A program made the translations under genes and the position numbers. From NCBI RefSeq assembly GCF_963662255.1, contig NC_085047.1, positions 46,097,006 to 46,161,005 on the forward strand: a stretch of 64,000 nt of DNA. Reading direction: 5' to 3'. The stretch is from Cinclus cinclus (lineage: Eukaryota; Chordata; Aves; Passeriformes; Cinclidae). Below, one piece after another: positions 26,801 to 38,800 of the stretch. Every line of letters begins with the position of its first letter. The first letter of the stretch is position 1. Below the pieces are notes generated by a model that saw only the letters and a list, made by a program, of their open reading frames with translations, ran no database searches and was not told the DNA's origin.

Positions 26801-29800
26801 ATAACAGCACATTTCAACTTACTGACTTCTAGAAAGGAAGGGAAAATCCCTAATCAATATGAAAGTGTTTATTAATAATTTATCTAGTAGAGATCACATA
26901 ACTAGATTAATAAATTCAGACATCATCAGGCTGCCCATTAGATTAATAATCAGTGCAGTCAAATTTCTAATGTTCAACATCACCAACAACAAGAATGCTT
27001 CAGGAAAAGAAATCCTCTCACAGAAAATATTTTTATCACCCATAAAAAAAATCAAGCAACTGCCAGCTGCATTAAACTTGATTACAAAATGTTTTTCAAA
27101 AGTAGTTGTATTTTTTAAAAATCCAAGTTTAATGAGCTAGGGGAAAGACATAGATAGAAATTTTCAACAGGAAAGCCTAATACTGCAGCCTTACATGAGA
27201 GGGTCCAATTCTGGTTGCCATTGCACTTACCATTTATCGTCCTGTTTTAGACTGACCAGTAAAATGTGATAGGATATAAGTGAAGGAAGCTTACTTTTCA
27301 AAGCTTTTAAGAAACAAAAACAAGGATTAGAAACAATTCTTTTTGTCCTGTTAAATACGTTTTTGGCAGAAGACTTTAATATGTTGTAAGTATAAAACCC
27401 AACGAATTTATCAAGACTTGCTAGGGTAAAAAACTATCCAACAGTATAAAAAGATGCAACTCTCACCAAGAGTCAACTTTTCACCTCTGAAAACAGAAAA
27501 TAACTTTCTCAGTACACACACAGTGGTAATCTGAGAGTAGAAGTAAGTACAACATGGAATCTGTTCACAGTAAACAAGTATTAGTAAGAACAAATAAAAA
27601 TAAAATTAGTTGTTTAAGAAATTCTAAGTTGAAATCACATTTCATGTGTCATTTTGCAATCTCTAAAAAAGGTTTACAGTTTTTCTCTGTTGTAAAATGC
27701 AAAGGCTTTTTCAATTTCCATTCACACTACATAACTACATTTATCTAAAAACATATTATAACAAGCATCTATAAAATGATAGGCATGCTTAGTCAAACAG
27801 CTGCCCTGATTAGAAACTGTTGCTAAAGAAAGTAAACACATCACTTGCAATTTTGTTTCCATTTTTCCACTTTTAAAGTTCAAAGAGCATTAGAAGTGAA
27901 ACCTAAGTCACAGCACAACCAGAATATTGAAGACTAGTCTAAAGAATATATTTTTTCATGTGTTATTCTATATGCCACTTCAATTTCATATGATGCTTAA
28001 AAAACAACACCTGTACTCTACAATCCTTTTATATTTAAGTTAAAACGCTTTTGGAGGAGCTGTTACTGCAAAACTACATCTATATATTCTTGCAGTGTAT
28101 TAATTAGGTCCAGACGAACACACAATTTCGGTAGTGCATGAAAGTAGGAAAGCTACACTCTTCTAAAGCAGTCTTCCACCTTTTACCTTTCCTCTCCAAA
28201 AAATTTGATGAATAAAAACCATAAAAATTACCCATAGCGATTGAAGTGCTTTCCATTTGAACCACTCTTCTTCCCGTCCTATCCTACATTCTTGCTAAAT
28301 CCAGCACACCAATTTTAAAAGTTTCTATTCATATAGGGTTTGGAATTTAAAAATGTAGATAAGCAACAAGGATGGACAAACTGTGGTAAGCAATTTAAGC
28401 ACAGAGACTAAATACTATATCTCAAGGCAGACATAAAAATATAGTAGTAAAGGCTGTGGTGGCCAACATAGTCTTGTTTTCCCCAATTCAAGCTGCAGAA
28501 TACAGGCCACAACCACCAAACAGCAAGGGAATCTGAGGGAGCTATTGCCATCCCAGGGCTGTGGGTTGGCTCCCCAGCTTCCTATCACTGCAATTCTCTG
28601 CAGCAAGAAGCATGGGTCTCACAGAGGAGCCAGGAGGTTTTGACAAGTAGCTTACAGAGTCAGAAAGTCTGGTAACCACAAAAGATGCTACATTAAGATA
28701 TTACAGTGATATGAAATTTCACATTTGGCACTGCAGAAGTCATCAGCAAGTACTATTCCTAAATTACATCAGATAACTGTTACATGCTATTTCCCCAATC
28801 ATGTTTAATAGCATTTGGAACACACTAAACACACTAAAACTAAGTGTAAGTTCAGAATTCTTGGTCTTCATTACCTTGAAAGAAAGATGTGCTGAAAGCA
28901 GTTTTCTTTTAGAGTGAGAACATATGGAAATAAATTACCATCTGCTTTTGGATGCAAGCACCTCAAAACACAGTGAGCAAAAGCAAATTATACCTGTTAG
29001 TAAAATCAGATGTACTATTCCTTCCTTTCCATCTTTATTAAAAACACTAAAGGGCAGACAAGGGGAAGAATGTCCTCCTGAGAACAGGAAATCATTCATT
29101 TTCTAACATCTCTTAGGATGGCTCTGAACATACATAATAAATTCTTCACAAGCCTACAGAAAATTTCATCGTATAGAATGTAAAACAGGTTTTTATTTCA
29201 GAGGAAGTAGCTGAGAAACCAGCAGTGCATTTCTGATTGATGTATGAAGTTGCACCTGTGAAGGTGAGCAAAATCCCCTCCTGCAGACTACAGTTGTTTT
29301 AATAATGTAAAAGAGCATTGTGTGAATTGCTTATTCATTATTTCTTCACTAGGAACAGTTGTAATAATAAAAGGTATCCTACTCAAGAGAAACTAAAGCA
29401 TTTGCAACATAGTTTGCATTCACTGAACTGATCTGAACGGCACAAAAAAGTTATCCCTTTGACCAAAAATTTAGAAGCTGACTCCTCTGAGAGCAGCATT
29501 TTGTTAGTCTGAAGGACGAGTCTTCAGAGGCAGAGCACACCTAAATTACTAAAATAAATAATGTACAGATTATAGCAGGGGACAAATTTTCCTGCACTTT
29601 AATAATCTTTCAGTCTCCTTTAGTAATGATTTGGATGTTCTCCTCGTGCAGTTTTACACAGGGTCAAAAAGGGATTTTCGGCTCCATATGAAACTAACAC
29701 TGCCCTTTTTGTTTCTGGAAACTTTCCTACTAAGTTAAGCATAAACCAAAACCAGTAATTAAAATAAGCTTAGCAGCATGAACTGGTTTAAAATTTAAAC

Positions 29801-32800
29801 CTTCAGGCAGAGTAGGGCCCATCAGGATGGGTGACTCCTATCACCTCCCACTTAGAAAATTTGTTTTACTGAAACATTTCAATTCCCAAGTAAAAACAAT
29901 TAGTATCTGAACCCCTTCACTTAACGGATGTGTTACATCACCACGTTGTAGGAAAAATAACAGTGATGCCATCGTTCAAAAGAGCAACTACACTACTGAA
30001 TATGTAGCAATTCACTCAGGAGAACAATGAAATACTGAAGCAAAAAAAGCCAACAAGAAGATGGTAATTCAAAAACCAGTATAAAAATAATAATATAATG
30101 AAAAAATTCTTTTGCCATCTGGACTTTCACCATATAATTGTACTTACATTATCCATGAAATTTGGCTTAAATCCTCCTCCCTCCTGTTGTCGTCGTAATT
30201 CCTCCTGCTCCCTCTGGCGTAGCATCTCTTCTTCACGACGTCTGTGTTCCTCTTCATGTCTAGGATATTTTTCAAAATTATGTCAGCTTAGTCTCTTGAC
30301 CTACTCAGGTTTGCACTCAGTATCAGAGGTAAGATTAAGCATACAAACAAAACTCGTCATTAATTAGTTTTTACACAGTGTAAGGCACTAATCTACTCAA
30401 CTACATGAGTTTGAGTACCTGAAGCTTTGGGGGTTTTTTGCTGTTGTTTTTTTGTTTTCTTCACTGGAAAACCAGGATACTAGTAATTTCAATACCAATA
30501 CTTTTATACCTACTCTTCCAGCCATATATTAGTAAACAGGTTAAAATATTCCAGTTTTTAAGTAGCCACTATGGATTAAAATATTTCAACAGTGCAGAAA
30601 GATACACTTTTAATTCTAAGAGGTGTTTGTGCTGTTTGTTTTATATTATTATCATTTATTATGGTATTTAACACAAAAATTATATAACAATATGATGAGA
30701 CTATGTCTATTTTCTCAAAACTTTAGAAGAGGCATTAAAACAATTATTTGCATTAGTCAGACCCTAGAAGAAAAATTGTTTTCAACATACTAGAATATCA
30801 AGTGAAAATAACTTCCAAAATTCCCTGTCAGATTATACGACTGCAATGCCATGATTCTACATGCAGATTACCTGTCCATAAAATTTAGAAGCATGTTCTT
30901 ATCTATTACAGCAATGCTTCAGTCACATTAAAATAAATATGAAACAAAAAAAAAAATAGGCTAAGACATTTCTATGCTATTCAGAAATCTCAGAAACAAA
31001 ATTAGCAGAGCTAAAGCAAGTGAAAAAAACCAAGCAACACTTGAAACCAATCTTTTATATTAGCATTATGCTATCAGAAACATCACACACTATGCTTTTG
31101 AGAAGCAAGTTTTGCTAACATATCTAAATTCATGCAGGCCTACAGTGGCTGCATGCCACACCTCTGCACAGTAGAAGACAAAATACCTCAATTGTATCTG
31201 CTTGCGTTTTTGAAGCTCTTGGTTTCGAAGTTCTTCCAAGCGCCTCAATTCTTCCTGACGACGCATGAGATCTAACAGGATTGAAAGTATATTTAAATAT
31301 AAAAGCTGTCAATCAATGATGTGGCAAAACAAAAACTGTTATTACTGTTAGTTCTAACATTCAGGTTTTTTAAACAAAATTTTCAATGCATTTAACTTAT
31401 TTCTTTCCATAAAATTGAGTCTAGTACTTGAAAAAAACACTGGATCCATGGCTTACAAACACAGAAAGGCACAAAATGGGCAAAGCCCTCAGAGCAGGGT
31501 ATAGAGACATAAGTATTAAGTTCTCAAAGAGAAGGGAAAAAAACCCTCTTCTATCCCTTAAATCACATCCTGGTTTTACATCTAGGACAGGGCATTGATT
31601 TTTCTCACAATGCTGTATACTGCAAAAGTCACACCACCAAGAAAACCACAATATTTACAGACTTTTATGCTCTCCACTACATAGTGCAGACCCCTACATG
31701 GCACACACCAGAAAAACAAAAGTCATACGAACTTCAGGTGCATGAAGTCTGAACCCCCATGAAAATCTATCACAACTCTTATTGCAACTTAAAAATCACT
31801 AGTCTTTTAATCCCACAAAAAAGCACAGCCATAGCCTCCTAAGAAGCACCTAAAATGTCCTTAAAAGCAGGGCATAACTCACAGTAATTACTTTTGCTGA
31901 CCAGTCACATTATTGATTTCTGCCTGGAAATTTATGCTTTCTTCAACGAATAATAATAACTTCACAATTTGTTAGAAAACAGTTTTTTTTTATTTTTTAA
32001 CTACAGAGGATGTTGGCCACATGATGCTATTTATAGAAACCAAAAGCAACATTTTACCATACCACCCATTACATGCCTTCTATGGTTTAGTTTAACTGTT
32101 CTGCACATTTTCTCTACGCATTAATTCACTATACTAATTAAAATGTCTTTTTAGTTATGCAAATCAGTTTCCTCAAACTTATATCATCATAAACTATTAC
32201 AACGTCAAATTTTCCTTCAATACCCAAAAACTACAACAGCCAGTACATTCTGCCAAAATATAATGTATTTGTTTTCTTTTTGAATAAAGATTATTATCAG
32301 GTATTTACTCTCACAAAATCTCTGTTGACATTAGAAGTCCTTTTTCAAGCACATTTCACAGGACTGCTTTTCCATTCTCTTCTGCAAAATCAACACATCT
32401 CACACTTAAATAGAATAGGACTACATTGAAGATTCACTCAAATCACAAAGTCTGAGGGCTGCTTCTTTCCACCTATGTTTGCCATAGAAGGCCTGGCCAC
32501 AAGTGTCCTGACCATTGGGCAGTGTCACAAGCACACTTTTTTTTTTTCTTTTAAATAACCTTTAGGTTATTTCAGAGTACAAGTGTACTGTTCTTTTAAA
32601 ATGAACCTTTAGCTTGCTTCACAGTATTACTGAGATCACAACCTAATCCATTCTGTACACAACATGGTCCACTGTGGGAAGAGACATTTCCTTTTCAGTT
32701 CTTTGTACTTCCAAATTTATACAGCATTGCCTATTTCTTGTGCACACAGGCACAGGATTTCCTACTTTCTGTCTACCACTATTATTTACTGTCCTTTGTT

Positions 32801-35800
32801 CTTAAGGTGTAGCACTCTACTTTTCTCAGCCTTCTCCTAATTCTTATCCATAGCATAGTTTACTGCCTTTCCTGAAATTGTTAGTATGTTAAAAGTTCAA
32901 CCAAGTAAATTATGATTCAGTATCATTTGACAGTTGCCAAATCTTGGCAGAAAGCCTTACTAGGCTGGGTGAAAATACAGATATAGAGGTTCAAACTCTG
33001 CACAAGAGCCATCCATATTGCAAGACCTGTCATGATGGTATTTTTAACTGACAGGCCCTTTCTCTGAACAGAAAAAATCTGCACTAAAGCAGCTATGGGA
33101 AAAAAGAAAACAGAGAGCATTATTATTATCTCTGCATTTTCTTGTGCTTATAAAAGGGCAAGATCACATTTTACCTTCAACCCTCTACATAGCAGAGAGC
33201 AGAAGGTGAAAGTGTTCTCTCGCTTCAGAAGTTAATCCTACAAGTTGGAATATCCACAAAGACTTTTAAGCAGTTTTAGCTGCTGATTTTTCAGGTTCTA
33301 AAGATGGAAAATAAATGCCAAGCTTCCACATAATTGATTAAAAAATTAAGCTTCTGGTTAAATTCAGTCACATTTTCCAGAATTTTCATAATCTGTTTAA
33401 CCATCGTTATGAGAGAGTATTTACAAATGTTTGATGCATACCACCAGTACATAGATCAGAAATACCATGCAATTTACTTCTACACGGAAACAAGTATTCT
33501 GCTTTACAAATTACTTCTGACTCAGTCTGTCAAAATATGACACTTAAAAGTGAAAAATCACACATATCTAAAGACTTGAATCTACTTCAAGAATTAATAT
33601 CACACCACAAAAATCTGAGTACTCAAACCAGTATGTTCTAGAATTCCAGTCCTACTAGCTCTCCTGGAGCAATTTCAACACAACATTCACCTGCTAGACT
33701 ATATGGACCAGTAAGCTCATCCTTCTTGCCTTCATTGTAACTCCTACATGACATTTTATATTTTATTTCATAATGACTGCTTCAATATATCTTTAAATTT
33801 GACTTTGTGCACCAGGAATACAAAAGTATTAATTATAGGGTTCTGGTGCCTTAGAAACTTCATTGCATCTTTCTACAGAATCCTGTGATGCAATCTCATT
33901 AATATAATCAATACTCTTGGTATAGCATGAACTTAGACTACACAGTTCAGAGCAATAACAGGAAGCTAATCTTTGAAAATAAACACAGGTGAAAAACCAC
34001 CTTATTTTCATGCATACTGAAGCTGGAGAATTGAAAATATTAAAACAGAAGGAATACTTACTAATCTCTAAAGCTCTGAAAATTAAATGTCACCAGGTGA
34101 CTAAGAAGAAACCTAACTATCTTAACAAAATTCTAAGTTACCTGGTACCAAAAAGGTACTCTGCTAACCCAAAAGGGGGGAAAAACCCTCCTCCTATACT
34201 TAAAAAAAAAAACCAAAACCAAAAACATTTTCTCACTGGAATAGTAGCACCACATGCATTCATGTTTTAGTTGCTCTTTAATGGAAGGAATAATTCTCTC
34301 TTTTTATACATAAAACTGTCATTTAACAAATATTCAAAAAGCAGAGTATATTTTCCTCCATTTTCCCCTTAAAAGAAACCCTAATATCCAAAAACATACC
34401 AAAGATGTTTTCCCAAGTTTTACCATCAAGTGCTTTTCTGTCTTAATGAAGAGGCCACTGTCATCTTGTCTCAGTTTAACATGCAATTAAAACATGAATT
34501 TAAGACAAAGTAATCTCTAATCTTGCCCTCAAGAAGAAGCAACAGGTGAGTAAATCCAAAGGAAATCAAAGAGCATGAGTTCTGGGACTGGATTATTAGC
34601 ACTGTTAAATATTAACAATTAGATAAGTCAGCAGTAGGTTTATCCAACCTGTATCTTAAGCACCGAACCATCTTTACAAATCTGTCATGCACACACACAG
34701 AACTACCATGTCTGTCCAGCTGCCAAGGGATGGCTGTACTGTGTGTGTACTGTCGGCAGCATTCCTGGATCTTACTAAGATCCACATTCTTCACCTCTAA
34801 TATGCACCTGTGCTTACAAGGAAACGTAACGCTTCAACAGATTTTCTTGAAAAAATAAACCAAGAAACAGTTGTCATTTCAGGTGCTGCAGCAAGTGGTT
34901 GGCATTTCAAAACAGTTTTCTATGTTATTATACTCCGTATAAGACCTTATGCTTTTTATGTTTTTATATTAGTTATTTTTTTTATGTTATTATCTTCTGC
35001 ATAAGACCTTATGCATTTTTCGAGACCTTATAAAAACAGCAAGGCTCCACTGGGAGCACATGTGCCTATTCAGGAAAAATAGGCTAAGTAAACTTTTTCC
35101 TGAAGATAAATTCAGGAACTGAAGAAAACAGACATAGACAATCACCTCTTCATCAGATTCTTAATTCACTTCTGCAAATCATAAAGGATATGCACCCAGA
35201 GAAGTATTCCTTCCTTCTTCTCAGCTAAATGCAGTTAATTAATTGGTAACCAGCAAAACGTCCAAGTATACAGCTCAATATGCTGTACCAAAAAATAAAA
35301 AAATACCTCTGACAAAACAAATTTAATATCAGTTTAATACTAGTAGATTATCTGGTTTTACCTTGCCTCATCAGCATTAGCTGATGCTCATGTCTAGCTG
35401 CTTCCATTTCTGCCTCAAGTTTCTCTTTGGCTTCTCTAATGTTCCTGTCAACCTGTTCCCGCTGCTGCTTTTCCATCTCATCAAGAGCCTTCCACCGTGA
35501 AGCATACTCAAACTCAAATGTTCCAGGCTGAGCAAAGCGTGGTGGCTGTTCTCTTTCCCTAATAAAAATTTTGCAGTAAAAATGTACAGAGGGACACATT
35601 TAGATCAACAGCTGCAACAGCCAGAGAATGTAGAAACAAGCACTTCGAGTGTAGATCTCACTTTTTATCAACCTGTCAGATGACTAGATTCTAAACCAGA
35701 CAAAGCTTAAATCAGGCATTAAGACAAATAAAAAACAATTTTCCAAAACCTGTCCAAATAAAGAGTCAATTTATTTAACTTTAAGATAAAAATTTGTATT

Positions 35801-38800
35801 GACATCAGTACAAAATGCTAAGCTGCAACACTAGATTAACAGTATTTGGCCTTCTAAATCAAGCAGTCAATTCACTAAACCAGTTACTTAAAGCAGTTAA
35901 TTCAGTTATTTAAATAAATACCAATGCTTACTTATCAAGACAGCCCAGAATATTAGCCAGTATCTGTAACCATTAAAATGAGCCCACATTTCCCATTCTA
36001 ACACCAATACTGTACCTAACAGTGACAAATTTGTAAGATGTGGTGCTCTACAGTCTTACCAAAATAAATATTTTCTATTCAAGCAGCATGAGTGGCAATT
36101 ACAACATTAAAAATTAGTATTCTCAGATTAGGGGACTTCTATCTCATAATTGAGATTCAGCTTCTCATGACATGCTCAAGTTTTACCTGAACTGTGGAAG
36201 CTGCAAAGATTTACATGTCGGGGAGGCTGCTAACAGTTACTGGGCTATTCAGAGAAAATAAAGATCTGTGGGTATTCAAAATCTCTGATTAGACCACATC
36301 CCGAATCCATAAAAGACTATAGTTTGCTGGAAACAAGCTCCTACTGACTGAAGGTAGGCCAAGAATCTCTCTACTACAGTAAATGCACAGAATGTTAAAC
36401 CAACAAGCCAAGTCTGAATTTTACTATGATTAGGAAATTTGGGAAGGCCCTGTTTAATCCTTTGACATAAAACAGCACAACATGCAAAAGCACTACTTCC
36501 TGCTACACAAATTCAAAAGTAAAAATTAGTGTATATTTACAAAGGTAACTAAGTACATAAATCATGTTTCACAAAAAAAGGCTAACCACACCTTAGCCTA
36601 AGGTAAGCCTAGTAAGTGGTACTTACTTGTGGTACTGTTGTGTTTTTTGCATTAACTTCTCAGGGAGTCCATCCTCATCATCAAATTGTTCCATTGGTTC
36701 TACAACAACAGGTCGAGGTGTTCTAGAAAACATTTTCAATTTAATAACTGAATCAACTGTAACGAAGCAGTTACAACTTACTTTAGCATTTTGAAGAAAC
36801 ACTCCAGAAAGTTAACATGTAACTCCTATGTCTTGTTTTAAATCACAGTATTCCAATGAACCCAAATTTTAAGAACTACCTTTGGAAAATAACAGTTTTT
36901 ATATCCAAATCCAGCTATTCTGCCTAGAACCCACAACTTACTTGACACAGTTCTGTTTGCTTTTTTAAAACACCAAAACCATCTACCAGTAACTACAAAA
37001 TATTTAGGAAGGAACTACCTTTCTATTTTTTTCAGTGAGGCACCACAGAGGCCATGATTGTACTGAGAAAGCAACAAACCCAAAAGAGCAGCACAACCTA
37101 CTCATTTCTACTGACTTTGACAACTTAGTTTTGCAAGTTACTCTACAATTGAAAACAGCCTGATAATTTGGTATTAATATTTCAGTAATAATTGGAAAAA
37201 CATTTCTATTTAAGTTATTAAAAATCCATTATTTGAATCCACACACCCACAAATCAGAATTCTAATTTCTCTCTGAGAACAGCTTCCTTGATATGTAGTA
37301 ACCAGAGGCAAGCATCAGCCAGTGCTACCTATGAGAGCAGTGTAAGAACTCTGAATTGTGTAAAAAGCTCTTTGCATCAGTCTTGGGAGCAGAGCTTACA
37401 AAACACAGAGCACCAGAGACATAATTTTCAAAACAGCAGCATTCATTTATTGTGTTCCATGCCTTTATTTCACTTTGCAGACCTTCCCCTACTTTCCCAG
37501 ACCCTCATTAGGAAAACAAAATCAAACAAAAAACAACCAACCAAACAAAAAACCAACCACAACCAACCAAAACTGAACAACCAAAGACTCCCCAATATAT
37601 TTTACTCTGGGCATCAAATTCAGATTAAAACGATGAAATCCAGAATCACAGGGCACACCTCAGCAACCGTTTTTTCTGATGCCACATGCATGGCAACTGC
37701 TGACAGTTCTGCTATTTAAATGCAACTGAACTGTGGTGCTAACAAGTTATAACATAAAACAACAACATTCAAGCGCTAATGTTTTGAATGTCTACTTTGG
37801 ATACATTTAAACTGGAACTGAAAGATGTTCTGATCAGACAAAGACTTTTCAGTTAAAAAAGGTCAAACTTTAGACTCTGAAGGAAAACATCAAAGTAGAT
37901 GGCAGCAGATTCATGCTAATTATCTTAGCAAATGTGCAACAGGGTACATGTCACCTAAGCAAGAAAACGATCAAGTGTTTTTTTTTTTCACTCGGGCCAT
38001 GGTTAGATGGTCATTTCAGTTCAACTGATCTACCCAGCTGGTGAAACAAGAATAACCCTCTCCTCACATCCCAGCTTCTTTTTCCCTGGCACATCTCTCA
38101 TGCCAGTAATAGCACTAATGTAACACTGAACTACATTATTTCCCTTGTTTGGTTCATCACGCTTCTATTAATCACTAATGCCAAGAAAACCCAGGGAATA
38201 AGGACAAATTGCTGGCACCCTCCAGGTAACAGTAAAGATGTGTTCAGATTAAATTTACTATGTAACCATCAAATCAGTTCAGTAGCACACAAGATTCGGA
38301 GTCCCAGACCCCTTAGTCACCTGCCAACTCCTCCCGACAACATTTTCTCCCTCTGCTGGCCCCGACGTTAGCAAGAACCTTTCTGTGCTCGAAGAGACTG
38401 CAATGGACCCCCCGTACAAACGAATGCTTTTCTGTTGTTTTAGCAAGCACAAGTGGCTTATGGAAGTATCATTAAGTCCTCCAACACATAAAAGAACAGC
38501 ACAGCCAGGGTAGGAAAAGAACTCCAAGCAAAATTCAATAGCAGAGCAAGTTTTCATGCTGTGAAATCACAGCCTTATTTTCCCAATGAGAATCAGAAAA
38601 ATAAAAAATAATCATAAATATGTATCACTTCACACAGTTTTTAAGAAAGCATTTGAAAATGTCACTTATGACTGTGTAAAGTACAGCCATTAACAACTCT
38701 CTCTGGCAAGCACAGAAATAGGAGATGCAAGAGAAGTGCAGGTATTTGCAAGATTGCTTGTCCTTGAAGTAGATTTTTTCCAAACATCACTAATATAAAC

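Larger units (their letters stand above)
13799..30147 (-). other. PSPC1: PSPC1 intron 6, the largest (16.3 kb)
   Basis: This GT-AG intron separates the coiled-coil exon 6 from the tail exons. It holds two CR1 3' fragments, at about 18,600-18,705 and 22,600-22,865, both antisense to PSPC1. It also holds a TA microsatellite at 23858-23889, an A tract near 20,694 and a perfect 12-bp-arm inverted repeat at 18854-18878. No coding exon or RNA gene is visible; the longest open frames (about 90-107 codons) have no exon signals or recognisable motifs. Confidence 0.9.

Noticed and set aside
37288..37719. 143-codon plus-strand frame in PSPC1 intron 2
   Set aside because: It runs through an A-rich AACC simple repeat and has no conserved-looking segment or exon signals.
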